A stretch of 32,202 nt of DNA, taken from Magnetococcales bacterium. Lineage in GTDB: Bacteria > Pseudomonadota > Magnetococcia > Magnetococcales > UBA8363. Shown in pieces: positions 17,601-23,866 of the stretch (positions within the stretch are counted from its first letter, which is position 1; each line of letters begins with the position of its first letter). Under the pieces are notes generated by a model. It did no database searches, had not been told where the DNA came from, and was given only the letters and a program-made list of their open reading frames with translations. The DNA is taken from NCBI GenBank assembly GCA_015228925.1, contig JADGCQ010000041.1, forward strand, positions 1 through 32,202, given 5' to 3'. The translations under genes were made by a program, and so were the position numbers.

Positions 17601-19686
17601 CCATCATCCGAACCTGCAAATCCTGCGTCGGGGCATTTTCCTTGGCGATGCTGAAGGCATCGACCACATAAAAGTGAATATCATTGTCCCGAATGGCTTT
17701 CCGTGCCGTGGCGGGCAACCTCTTCCATACTTCCAACGGTGCCTCGTTGGATTGCATGATGAAGGTGCCGCCACGCAGCAAACCACGCAACGGATTGGTA
17801 TGCTCGAAAACCTTATGATCCGGGGAGAGGACGATTTCCACATCCTCCAGTTCCGCATTGGTGATCTTGATGGGTTCAGGGCTTAACGTAAGATAAAAAT
17901 TGGTGGGGGCACCACTTTTTTCCGAACCATATTTGGGGGCCGACTTGGAATGGAGTTCCATGACACCCGCCAGGATATCGGTCAAAAGCTTACCGGTGGC
18001 GATAGTTCCATAACCGCCGACGGAATGAAACCGCACCCGAAGTGCCCCCGGAGGGAGCAAGTGGGGATTGGAATCGGTGGGGAAAGCCATTTTGACCGTT
18101 TCGGGATAGGCTTGGCGGAGTCTTTGTTGCAGATCCATCAATTCCTGGTCCTGGGTATCATCGAAGAAACGGGAACCGAGGTAATACAAGGGGATGTTGG
18201 TCCCCTCCTCCATATTACGAAACGCCGCCACCAGATGCCGGGGTTGCAGGTCATGGCCGCCCAAACCAAAAATGCCGGTGCATACAATCGGTGCTTCCGC
18301 CATGGGGGCGATACCATCATGGCGGGGTTGCCGATGGTTTTGTACCGACTTGAACAGGGCATTGGCGACCAATTCACTCAACATAGTGGAATCGGAACGC
18401 TCCAATACGGTGACCACTTTTTTGCCCCCAAGTGCGGCGACGATATCCGCTTCGGGGAAAGGCATGAACTGTTTGATGGAGACCGAACCCACTTTTTTCC
18501 CTTGGGAGCGCAGATGATCCACCATGGCTTCGCAGTCATCGGTGACCGAACCCATGGAGACGACGACATACTCGGCATCTTCGCTCCGATAGGTCCGCAC
18601 CGGCTTGTAGGATCGCCCGGTCAATTGGGAATATTCGTCCATGGCTTGGCGGATAAACCCTGGGACGGCACCGGCAAAATGGGTGCGATGATCGGCACAA
18701 CCGCCCTGGAAATCGGGCTGGTTTTGGACCGGTCCGGTACTACCGGGGTTATTGGGATCCACCAGGGCGGGAACCCTGGCCCGCGTCCCTTTCTGATGGG
18801 CATTGCGCCATTGCCGCGACCATTTGGCGTGGAGGGCGGTGGGAACCCACTCCAGGGTGCTGCCGATGGTACCCCCTGCGTTATCTTTTTCGATATTCTG
18901 GGCATTGGCAGCCAGATGGTTCAGGAGGTTACCCAAAGCGGTCTCGTCAAAATCACTGCGATTTTTATGGACGAACTGGGTCAATTGGTGGACCCGTCCT
19001 TTGGCACCGAAGAGCATTTCCTGGGCCAGGGTCGGGCAAGGGATCCGTTCTTCGGGGTCACCCAGAAACCCTTGGAGCAATTGCGCTTCCGGGAGGAGGG
19101 CTTCGCTTTGCATGTGAGAGGTTGCAAATCCATCCATGGCGTTGGCCACCGGGATCAATGACAAGGCACTGACCTTGTAGCTGATGGCGGCCAGGTCAGC
19201 GGCTTCCTGGGGGTTACTGCCGAACAGGATGGTATAGCCGGAATTGACCATAGAATAGACATCATCATGGCCTGCCATGACGTTCAGGGCATGTTTGGAG
19301 ACCACCCGTGCGGCGATATGGAGGACGAATCCGCCGATTTTTTTACCGGCGGTGACATAGTGGGATTCCAGACCATAGAGGATCCCCTGACTGGAAGAGG
19401 CATTAGAGGTGTAGAGTCCCCCCATCAAGGCGGCACCGAGGGCACCGCTCTGGGCGGAGTGTTCCCCTTCCGGTTCGAAGAAGAAGGGATGTTTACCCCA
19501 CACGTTCATACCACCGTTGGCGCGATAGGATTCGTAGATTTCAGAGATTTCCGTAGAGGGTGTTATGGGATAACCGATAACGCCACCACACACATGCCCC
19601 ATTACGTGAGCCACAGCCCCATTTCCATGAATCACCGCTTTGATACCAGGAAACTTGGGTTGCTCTGAAGAGTTGCCATTTGCCAT
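14650..19686 (-). CDS. Giant single-chain pyruvate/2-oxoacid:ferredoxin oxidoreductase
   Basis: 1678 residues, against about 1170-1200 for NifJ-type enzymes. The domain order is as in NifJ: POR N-terminal domain (GYPITPSTEISEIYE near 39-53, EGEHSAQSGALGAA near 73-86), central domain (about 360-510), gamma domain (VRFHSVGGYGTIATGKLL near 551-568), two 4Fe-4S motifs (CTGCMECAVACP at 854-865; CTGCLECVDVCGP from 992), and the thiamine-diphosphate domain (ACRGCGE near 1067-1073, GGDGSQFDIGYGAL near 1247-1260, DTGTYSNTGGQAS from 1275). Oddities are a spacer of about 125 residues between the two Fe-S motifs and a C-terminal extension (about 1480-1678). The extension has a coiled coil, a small-residue-rich hydrophobic stretch and a further cysteine set (CTNCKKC 1611-1617, Cys1627). 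Likely reaction: reversible CoA-dependent oxidation of pyruvate or a related 2-oxoacid with ferredoxin, possibly carboxylating in a reductive TCA cycle. Substrate choice is inferred. It is the first gene of a two-gene operon. Confidence 0.9.
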   Translation of the reverse strand: MANGNSSEQPKFPGIKAVIHGNGAVAHVMGHVCGGVIGYPITPSTEISEIYESYRANGGMNVWGKHPFFFEPEGEHSAQSGALGAALMGGLYTSNASSSQGILYGLESHYVTAGKKIGGFVLHIAARVVSKHALNVMAGHDDVYSMVNSGYTILFGSNPQEAADLAAISYKVSALSLIPVANAMDGFATSHMQSEALLPEAQLLQGFLGDPEERIPCPTLAQEMLFGAKGRVHQLTQFVHKNRSDFDETALGNLLNHLAANAQNIEKDNAGGTIGSTLEWVPTALHAKWSRQWRNAHQKGTRARVPALVDPNNPGSTGPVQNQPDFQGGCADHRTHFAGAVPGFIRQAMDEYSQLTGRSYKPVRTYRSEDAEYVVVSMGSVTDDCEAMVDHLRSQGKKVGSVSIKQFMPFPEADIVAALGGKKVVTVLERSDSTMLSELVANALFKSVQNHRQPRHDGIAPMAEAPIVCTGIFGLGGHDLQPRHLVAAFRNMEEGTNIPLYYLGSRFFDDTQDQELMDLQQRLRQAYPETVKMAFPTDSNPHLLPPGALRVRFHSVGGYGTIATGKLLTDILAGVMELHSKSAPKYGSEKSGAPTNFYLTLSPEPIKITNAELEDVEIVLSPDHKVFEHTNPLRGLLRGGTFIMQSNEAPLEVWKRLPATARKAIRDNDIHFYVVDAFSIAKENAPTQDLQVRMMGIAFIGAMCGNVSQVVGRSSEEALLTKIQNQIQKKFGGKGDKVVASNMSVIKRGILSTRKVEYNDPTFIAAESGLNETQSGMGVAVSASMVQRETSSNYAGAFDQNYYAKTTFDPFKAGTIGESPVYPGQGLHIPIATAAWKDKGLFRLDVPEFVFHLCTGCMECAVACPDAAIPNTVHEIHDLITAGISELNIPSQQQHALMELVIPLSNVVRELYRKLPAKDPKPFSEVVAEAGFQMDIGMDFGTSTTIRENFSKLVADLAKFQVAKTRPFFDAQEKAVPGSGGLYSVVVDPWKCTGCLECVDVCGPGALVEKVQTRELAVRLEEGFTFLSRLPNTPARFFNNALTPSGDTKRMMLDHKNYYALTGGHGACRGCGEVTAVRLFTGMNRALHSERYRRRIVQLEQLIKAVNDKLSQLNGDEPRRLRLQSALQIMEKSLYNYESGPTGHGPANAIIANATGCTSVYGSTSPFNPYTDPWVNSLFHDTAPLAKGIFEGLAQHVAQEFKAVRVAELELRDAYDKSHDEFFKYFDWANFDHEERSLLPTVFTLGGDGSQFDIGYGALSRLLTTRTPIKFFVVDTGTYSNTGGQASTSSFMGQDSDLARHGRKHSGKTETRKEFSLLAAFHPMVYVVQTSVGVQNHFLKNVLDLLNYQESPALLTVYTPCQPEHGIGDNAATRRAREAVQSRVNPVFVHNPLAGETLAERFSIEGNPDPDSDWSKTSIAYEDAEGHPGIKEIPFTPADFAAKEGRFKKHFTPVRSDDELREISQFIALSKEAREGLTPFIWSTDKKNHLIRLAVSPEIVAMTDDCLKNWRTLQTLSGMQLGQMIESHRQEMELWKDRYEQAVKEREQTMDSIARGMSELASGARASAAGIVGAALVGAGVISGGETGAKGGSAGSGKPLVVIDEADTPKCTNCKKCYLDVSTLFECVTIMHEGKSKEVSRVKQGVLKSVELTPDLVKKAERVANDCDAAIIQFNRPV

Positions 19687-20056
19687 TTTTTTTCCCCATC
19701 TTGGAAATTTCAGAAAATCTCTATCTTTTGGAGTTCAGACTGGGAATAAACCACGCCCCACGGCCAACCGGACAGATTTCCAGTCTGTCTTGGAGTGGGT
19801 CAATCGACAATCTACCTTTGAAAACGGACAACCGGAGGGAACGAGACCCAAATGCGGGCCGATTTCCCTCCGGCGCAGCCAGTCTACCTATTTTTTCTCC
19901 ATAAGTCCACATTTGAAAATATTTCTGACTTTCACCGTGTATCATGGGACAGGAAATCGGATTGTCTCACGCCGGGTTATCAAAAGCCCGGTGCTTCTGA
20001 ACCGTTGTGTGGCAAGGGGCATTGTGTTTTACTGAGGGGGTTGTCCCGCACCAAAA
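19687..20056. other. 370-bp intergenic region with inverted repeats between the divergent redox operon and tRNA-Ser
   Basis: No gene is supported here. It must hold the minus-strand promoter of the redox operon. An inverted repeat CCGGAGGGAA (19832-19841) / TTCCCTCCGG (19864-19873) encloses a partly self-complementary core, and a smaller one, GACAGA/TCTGTC, lies near 19770-19790. On the plus strand, TTGTGT (20005-20010) and TTTACT (20028-20033) with 17-bp spacing could be the promoter of tRNA-Ser. Function of the repeats is unknown; an operator or attenuator for the redox operon is a guess. Confidence 0.4.
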
Positions 20057-20144
20057 GGATGGGTGGCTGAGCGGTTTAAAGCAGCGGTCTTGAAAACCGC
20101 CGTGTCGCAAGGCACCGGGGGTTCAAATCCCTCCCCATCCGCCA
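20057..20144 (+). tRNA. tRNA-Ser (anticodon UGA)
   Basis: The acceptor stem GGATGGG pairs with CCCATCC, with discriminator G and an encoded CCA end (20142-20144). The anticodon arm GCGGT-CTTGAAA-ACCGC carries TGA, which reads UCA and related serine codons. The long variable arm (GTGTCGCAAGGCACC) is typical of serine tRNAs, and the T arm GGGGG-TTCAAAT-CCCTC is intact. Its 3' end is the integration target of the adjacent island. Confidence 0.97.
20130..20144 (+). repeat. Left attachment site (tRNA-Ser 3' end)
   Basis: CCTCCCCATCCGCCA at the end of tRNA-Ser recurs exactly at 23867-23881, in the same orientation, 3.7 kb downstream. Integration of an element at the tRNA 3' end restores the tRNA and leaves such a repeat at the far end. 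No integrase gene is present, so the assignment rests on the repeat and on matching internal motifs. Confidence 0.75.
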
Positions 20145-20158
20145 TTCGCACTTTAAGC

Positions 20159-20191
20159 CTTTGATAACTTTGCAAGTTGTTGTTATCAAAG
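20159..20191. repeat. 10-bp perfect inverted repeat just inside the island
   Basis: CTTTGATAAC (20159-20168) and GTTATCAAAG (20182-20191) flank a 13-nt spacer. It lies 15 bp after the tRNA and is not followed by a T-run. It may be a recombinase or directionality-factor site, or a processing hairpin for the tRNA transcript. Confidence 0.5.
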
Positions 20192-20206
20192 GGGTTAAAT
20201 TTCAAA

Positions 20207-20232
20207 ACTGTTACCCCTTACTGTTACCCCTT
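20207..20232 (+). repeat. Tandem ACTGTTACCCCTT pair at left island end
   Basis: Two perfect 13-bp copies (20207-20219 and 20220-20232). The core TGTTACCCC also occurs twice near the other end of the island (23780-23788 and 23792-23800) in the same orientation. Paired short direct repeats inside both attachment sites are typical of arm-type binding sites for a tyrosine integrase. Confidence 0.6.
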
Positions 20233-20319
20233 GCCTCGAACTGTATTGCTCTGGGTTTCCTGGAAATGGGAAGTTTGGGATATTATCCCAACCACCCGTA
20301 GAAAACAGGAGCATGGAAA

Positions 20320-20511
20320 ATGGCAAAAGCATCTGATTTGACCCCAGAACAACGTGTAGAGATTGTTCTTGCGCTGTTAAGAAGGGATGAGCCCGCATCG
20401 ATATTGGCTCGTCGGCACGGGATCAGCACCAATACGCTGAGCCAATGGCGGGAGAAGTTCTTGGCTGGAGGTACGAACAATCTAGTGGTCCAACCGAACT
20501 ATTTTGACTAG
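20320..20511 (+). pseudogene. Truncated transposase helix-turn-helix protein (orfA-like)
   Basis: The first 55 or so residues (MAKASDLTPEQRVEIVLALL to WREKFLAGG) match the N-terminal HTH of transposases with the pattern of a basic start, LTPEQR, RR(Y/H)GIS and LSQWREKFLAGG. The reading frame then runs directly into the 99-bp palindromic insert at 20482, which supplies the last eight codons and the stop. The catalytic part is absent. AGGAG lies 9 nt before the ATG. Function is lost or reduced to DNA binding. Confidence 0.75.
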
Positions 20512-20580
20512 CGGCGATGGGCCGTCCTGCCAAGCAACTGCGAAAATAAACTAGTCAATTCAGTTCGGGTAAACCACTAG
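20482..20580. mobile_element. 99-bp MITE-like palindromic insert
   Basis: Two 30-bp imperfect inverted repeats (20482-20511 and 20551-20580) each start with CTAGTGGT and share the CCGAACT and TGACTAG blocks. They flank a 39-bp core with no coding capacity. Both outer ends are CTAG, consistent with a TA or CTAG target site. It interrupts the transposase fragment and lies just upstream of the yjbQ start. No full-length parent element is in the window, so the family is unknown. Confidence 0.6.
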
Positions 20581-20608
20581 TGTGAAACATGCAACGAGTT
20601 GGAATAAA

Positions 20609-21028
20609 ATGCGGCAAGCCCAAACGACCATCACAGTCCAAACACGGGGCGTGGGACTCCTGGAAATCACCGAAGAGGTTGCAGCGTGGCTACAGGACCA
20701 GAGCGCACGCACAGGTCAGATTACGATATTCTGCCGACACACTTCTGCCAGCTTGACCATCCAGGAAAACGCCGATCCAGACGTTCAGCGTGATCTGGTC
20801 GCTTTTTTCAACCGCTTGGTCCCGGAAGGTGCCACATGGTTCCAGCACACCAGCGAAGGGCCGGACGACATGCCAGCGCATATCAAGGGTACGCTCACGG
20901 ACGTTTCCCTCACCATACCGGTTTCTAATGGGCGAATGGTGTTGGGGACGTGGCAGGGGATTTATCTTTGCGAACATCGGCGGCGACCATATCAGAGGGA
21001 ATTGGTGTTGCATTTTACTGGGGAGTGA
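20609..21028 (+). CDS. yjbQ: YjbQ family protein (UPF0047)
   Basis: 139 residues, the normal length of the YjbQ/UPF0047 family. Conserved blocks are present: CRHTSASLTIQENADPDV (about 42-59), FQHTSEGPDDMPAHIKGTL (78-96), and TWQGIYLCEHR near the C-terminus. The histidines in these blocks form the family's metal/active-site cluster. E. coli YjbQ has weak thiamine-phosphate synthase activity, but its true role is unclear. The start is the ATG at 20609, with GGA 5-7 nt upstream; an in-frame upstream start at 20582 would lie against the palindromic insert. It is an odd passenger on a small island, since this is usually a single-copy chromosomal gene. Confidence 0.85.
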   Translation: MRQAQTTITVQTRGVGLLEITEEVAAWLQDQSARTGQITIFCRHTSASLTIQENADPDVQRDLVAFFNRLVPEGATWFQHTSEGPDDMPAHIKGTLTDVSLTIPVSNGRMVLGTWQGIYLCEHRRRPYQRELVLHFTGE

Positions 21029-21263
21029 AACTGCTCTCCGCTCCAGCATGGTCGAGGGGATGGGGTAGCCAGAAGTCGCCACCAAACGCGCTCTGTCGCG
21101 GCATGCCTTTCCTCCTGGTAGAATCGTCCCGACGCGGCGCAGAATAACACCCCCACGGACCACGCAGACCGTTTTGTAGCCAACCTGTTTGGGTGGTTCG
21201 GGGTGCGTGGTGCGCACGAAACGTTGTCCCGTTGCATTCAACGACAGTGAACAACCAAAAAAC
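21029..21263. other. 235-bp gap without a supported gene
   Basis: Open frames here on both strands look like shadows, and none resembles a known family. The short minus-strand frame over 20992-21237 has no recognisable motif. I see no clear promoter or terminator. Confidence 0.4.
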
Positions 21264-21509
21264 ATGCAGTGCTTCGTTTACATTCTTGGCAGTGATGGCA
21301 AGGGCGGGCGACGTACCTATGTCGGTTGGACCACTGATTTGGACAGACGACTTGATGAGCACAACGCGGGCATCGGTGCCCGTTCGACCAGGGGCCGACA
21401 GTGGTCTCTCCTATACGCAGAACGATACCTCATTCGCTTCGATGCCATGAGTCGGGAGTGGCATCTGAAAAGAGACCGCCGGTTTCGTCAGGGTGTTTAT
21501 CGGGAGTAA
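21264..21509 (+). CDS. GIY-YIG nuclease domain protein (YhbQ-like)
   Basis: 81 residues that make up a stand-alone GIY-YIG domain: FVYILG (in place of GIY) at 4-9, YVGWTTDLDRRLDEHNAG with the YVG motif (19-21) and the catalytic-type arginine near residue 29, then ARSTRGRQWSLLYAERY and a conserved glutamate in REWHLKRDRR (Glu65). Length and layout match the YhbQ/UPF0213 family of single-domain proteins, which are involved in DNA metabolism or stress. The start is the ATG at 21264; the longer upstream frame has no supporting features. All key residues seem intact, so it is probably active. Confidence 0.85.
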   Translation: MQCFVYILGSDGKGGRRTYVGWTTDLDRRLDEHNAGIGARSTRGRQWSLLYAERYLIRFDAMSREWHLKRDRRFRQGVYRE

Positions 21510-21671
21510 TGGAACGGCGGTTTCTGAAAAAAATGGCACTTTTCTAAGTTTGTGGTGGATGCCAGTGGTTTAATGGGGGTATCGTGGGATTTCGCACTAT
21601 GGCATTCACCGCAGCATCAACCACCAGACCCCCCTGGCAATGCATCCACCATCCCAACCGGGAGTCGCGTT

Positions 21672-21923
21672 ATGACCACACTCACCATGGATCTGCCCAA
21701 CACCGTTTTTTCCTCCTTGAGGAGATCTCCTGGGGAATTCGCCATAGAGATGCGCAAGGCCGCTGCCATCCACTGGTACCAAAAGGGTCTGCTTTCCCAG
21801 GAAAAGGCTGCTGAGGTTGCGGGACTGGACCGAACCGATTTTTTGCTGCTGCTGGCATCCGAAAAGGTGGATGTCTTTGCCGTGGACATGGAATCCCTGC
21901 GCCAAGAGTTGAACATTGTTTGA
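21672..21923 (+). CDS. UPF0175 family antitoxin-like protein
   Basis: 83 residues. The sequence runs MTTLTMDLPNTVFSSL, SPGEFAIEMRKAAAIHWY, GLLSQEKAAEVAGLDRTDFL, then a short acidic tail. This is the UPF0175 pattern, a small helical DNA-binding protein commonly paired with a PIN-domain toxin. GGGAG lies 7 nt before the ATG at 21672. No PIN gene follows; the next gene is the YhcG-like nuclease 79 nt downstream. It may therefore be an orphan antitoxin or a regulator of the island. Confidence 0.75.
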   Translation: MTTLTMDLPNTVFSSLRRSPGEFAIEMRKAAAIHWYQKGLLSQEKAAEVAGLDRTDFLLLLASEKVDVFAVDMESLRQELNIV

Positions 21924-22002
21924 CCCCGTCATCATCCATAACATTGCCATTGATCTAACTGCATCTTCTGGGAGTCGAGAAGATGATTGACAAGGCCGCC
22001 AC

Positions 22003-23058
22003 ATGACACCCACCGCAGCCCCGCCTGCTCTGCCCGATGACTACGCCGACTGGCTAAAACATCTCAAGGGTGATATTGCCCGCGCCCAACAACGGGCAGC
22101 GTTGGCCGTTAATTCGGAGCTGGTGCAACTTTACTGGCGTATCGGGCGAGATATTCTGTTGCGGCAGGAAGCTCAAGGTTGGGGCGCAAAGGTGATTGAT
22201 CGTTTGGCGCGTGATTTGAAGGATAGCTTCCCGGATATGCGCGGTTGGTCGTCCAGTAACCTCAAGTATATGCGTTTTTTTGCTCAGCATTGCCCGGATG
22301 GAAAATTTGGTCAGCAGCCCGCTGACCAATTACCGTGGTTCCATATCGTGATCTTGCTGACTAAGCTGGATAACCCGATTGATCGCGATTGGTATGCAAC
22401 ACAGGCAGTGCAGCTTGGCTGGTCACGCACAACGCTGGAACTGCACATCAAAAATCGGTTACACACGCGACAAGGGACGGCAGTGAGCAATTTTGTGGCG
22501 CGTTTGCCATCACCCGATTCAGCCTTGGCTAACGACACGCTGAAAGACCCATATCTGTTCGACTTTCTCGGTTTGGGTGATGACGCGCACGAACGAGAAA
22601 TCGAGTCCGGGCTGATCCGCCATATCACCCGTTTTTTGCTGGAATTGGGAGCTGGTTTTGCCTTCGTTGGGCGGCAGTTCAGACTGGAGGTGGCTGGAGA
22701 CGAGTTTTTCATTGACCTGCTCTTCTACCACACGCGCTTGAAGTGCTACGTGGTCATTGAACTCAAAGCTACCGCCTTCAAACCGGAACATGCAGGGCAG
22801 ATTAACTTTTATCTTGCCACCGTAGATGCGCAGGTCAAGGCCGAGGATGACAAACCCACCATCGGTCTGCTACTGTGCAAACAACAAAATCGGTTGGTGG
22901 CGGAATATGCGCTGTCAGGCATTGAGAAGCCCATCGGCGTTGCCGAGTACCGATTGCTGCGTGATTTGCCGGAAATGTTGGGGCGTAACTTGCCGAGCAT
23001 TGCCGAGATTGAAGCGGAATTGGCCGGGGATGTGAGCGATCTGAATGAAAAGTCATGA
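22003..23058 (+). CDS. YhcG/DUF1016 family PD-(D/E)XK nuclease
   Basis: 351 residues. The N-terminal DUF1016 helical domain (about 20-170) has NSELVQLYWRIGRDI, WGAKVIDRLARDLKDSFP and SNLKYMRFFAQ. The C-terminal PD-(D/E)XK domain has FFIDLLFYHTRLKCYVVIELKA, with Asp238, Glu253 and Lys255 as the metal and catalytic residues, then GQINFYLATVDA. The family is common near restriction-modification and toxin-antitoxin genes on islands, and its members act on DNA, possibly on recombination intermediates. All catalytic residues are present. It is single in its neighbourhood, without a methylase. A defence role is plausible but not shown. Confidence 0.92.
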   Translation: MTPTAAPPALPDDYADWLKHLKGDIARAQQRAALAVNSELVQLYWRIGRDILLRQEAQGWGAKVIDRLARDLKDSFPDMRGWSSSNLKYMRFFAQHCPDGKFGQQPADQLPWFHIVILLTKLDNPIDRDWYATQAVQLGWSRTTLELHIKNRLHTRQGTAVSNFVARLPSPDSALANDTLKDPYLFDFLGLGDDAHEREIESGLIRHITRFLLELGAGFAFVGRQFRLEVAGDEFFIDLLFYHTRLKCYVVIELKATAFKPEHAGQINFYLATVDAQVKAEDDKPTIGLLLCKQQNRLVAEYALSGIEKPIGVAEYRLLRDLPEMLGRNLPSIAEIEAELAGDVSDLNEKS

Positions 23059-23282
23059 TCGCAGACCAACTCGCACAGGTAACTTTTGGCTGACTGGGTG
23101 ATACTGACTACGCATGGATGGGATCGGTTTTGGCGTACACGCCTTTCTGGCTGGTTTTGCTGTTCCGGGGCGTTTGCCTGTCTTGCCAGGAAAAACGCAA
23201 CACAGAGCGTCCTGTGAGGATGGAGTTTCTGCCACTCCTGGACTTTCAGATTGCTGTACGGGTGCCGTTGTGTTACCGTGGG
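23059..23282. other. Gap upstream of hicBA without a supported gene
   Basis: Short frames here on both strands show no family resemblance. The region must contain the hicBA promoter; no near-consensus sigma70 site stands out. Confidence 0.35.
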
Positions 23283-23303
23283 CACAAGTTTTCTGAACTT
23301 GTG
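23283..23303. promoter_or_regulatory. Palindrome upstream of hicB, probable autoregulatory operator
   Basis: CACAAGTT (23283-23290) and AACTTGTG (23296-23303) form a perfect 8-bp inverted repeat around TTCTG, ending one base before the GGAGG ribosome-binding site of hicB. HicB antitoxins with a DNA-binding domain repress their own operon through such sites, but this HicB is short and lacks an obvious DNA-binding C-terminus. A hairpin affecting translation is an alternative. Confidence 0.5.
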
Positions 23304-23315
23304 GGAGGAGTGATC

Positions 23316-23528
23316 ATGTCTCAGACCTATACCGCCGTTACCAAGCAAGTGGACGGCTGGTGGGTGGGGTGGGTAGCGGAAATCCCCGGTGTCAATTGCC
23401 AGGAACCCACTCGCGAAACATTGCTGGAAACCCTGGCCATCACCCTGCGAGAAGCCATCGCCTTCAACCGTCAGGAGGCTTTGGCCATGGTTGGCAGCGA
23501 CTACCACGAAGAGTGCATCGCCCTGTGA
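23316..23528 (+). CDS. hicB: HicB family antitoxin
   Basis: 70 residues. The partly degraded RNase-H-like HicB fold is recognised from YTAVTKQVDGWWVGWVAEIP, then GVNCQEPTRETLLETLAITL and REAIAF. GGGAGGAG lies 5 nt before the ATG at 23316. This is the short form of HicB: after the core fold there is no clear ribbon-helix-helix or HTH tail. Its stop overlaps the GTG of hicA by 4 bp, the usual translational coupling, here in antitoxin-first order. Its job is to bind and block HicA. Confidence 0.85.
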   Translation: MSQTYTAVTKQVDGWWVGWVAEIPGVNCQEPTRETLLETLAITLREAIAFNRQEALAMVGSDYHEECIAL

Positions 23529-23713
23529 AACGTAGCGAGCTGTTGCGCTACCTGCGGACTCAGGGATGCGAACTGTTGCGGGAAGGGGGTCGTCACTCGT
23601 GGTGGTGGAACCCGGCAGAGAATCGACGCTCTGCCGGGTTCCACCACCAGGAAATAATCGATCTGCTGGCCCGCAAAATTTGTCGGGACTTGGGTGTTGG
23701 CAACATCAAGTGA
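23525..23713 (+). CDS. hicA: HicA family toxin (mRNA interferase), with altered middle segment
   Basis: 62 residues from a GTG overlapping the hicB stop. The ends match HicA well: VKRSELLRYLRTQGCELLRE, GGRHSWW with the catalytic histidine, and IIDLLARKICRDLGV. HicA is a small double-stranded-RNA-binding-like endoribonuclease that cuts mRNA. The middle is unusual. Where related HicA proteins generally read like R(R/K)TAVPRH before the EI, this one reads RRSAGFHHQEI. That segment is exactly the right arm of a 21-bp perfect DNA inverted repeat. The change may weaken or alter the toxin. The catalytic histidine itself is kept. Confidence 0.82.
   Translation: MKRSELLRYLRTQGCELLREGGRHSWWWNPAENRRSAGFHHQEIIDLLARKICRDLGVGNIK
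23600..23649. repeat. 21-bp perfect inverted repeat inside hicA
   Basis: The left arm 23600-23620 and right arm 23629-23649 are exact reverse complements around the 8-nt loop AATCGACG. The arms begin TGGTGGTGGAACCCGG and end CCGGGTTCCACCACCA. Both arms are coding (WWWNPAE and SAGFHH). Such a perfect palindrome in a coding sequence is not explained by protein constraint. Confidence 0.95.
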
Positions 23714-23779
23714 GAGCCGGTTTGCCGTCCTGTTGCGGATCAACGGCGCGAATATGGGCGGAGGAGGCCGGGGTAGCAG

Positions 23780-23800
23780 TGTTACCCCCACTGTTACCCC
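23780..23800 (+). repeat. Paired TGTTACCCC motifs at right island end
   Basis: TGTTACCCC occurs at 23780-23788 and 23792-23800 (12-bp period), matching the core of the two 13-bp repeats at 20207-20232. These are probable integrase arm-type sites at the right end. Confidence 0.6.
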
Positions 23801-23866
23801 AATTTTTGATGGCTCTTAAAAATTCACTTTAGAATTCAAATGTTATTAAGCTTGTGGCCGATGGTT

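Noticed and set aside
16522-19161. Two long plus-strand open frames (16522-17886 and 17950-19161) opposite the giant oxidoreductase
   Set aside because: Both lie wholly antisense to conserved catalytic domains and show no family resemblance.
20207-20232. Short direct repeats considered as a CRISPR or replication-origin iteron array
   Set aside because: Only two contiguous copies without spacers and no cas or rep gene; the matching pair at the other island end fits integrase sites better.
20690-21265. Minus-strand frame of 191 codons across yjbQ and the following gap
   Set aside because: Antisense to the conserved YjbQ blocks, and no recognisable domain.
23118-23315. N-terminal extension of HicB
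   Set aside because: The added sequence resembles no HicB; the ATG at 23316 has a strong ribosome-binding site.
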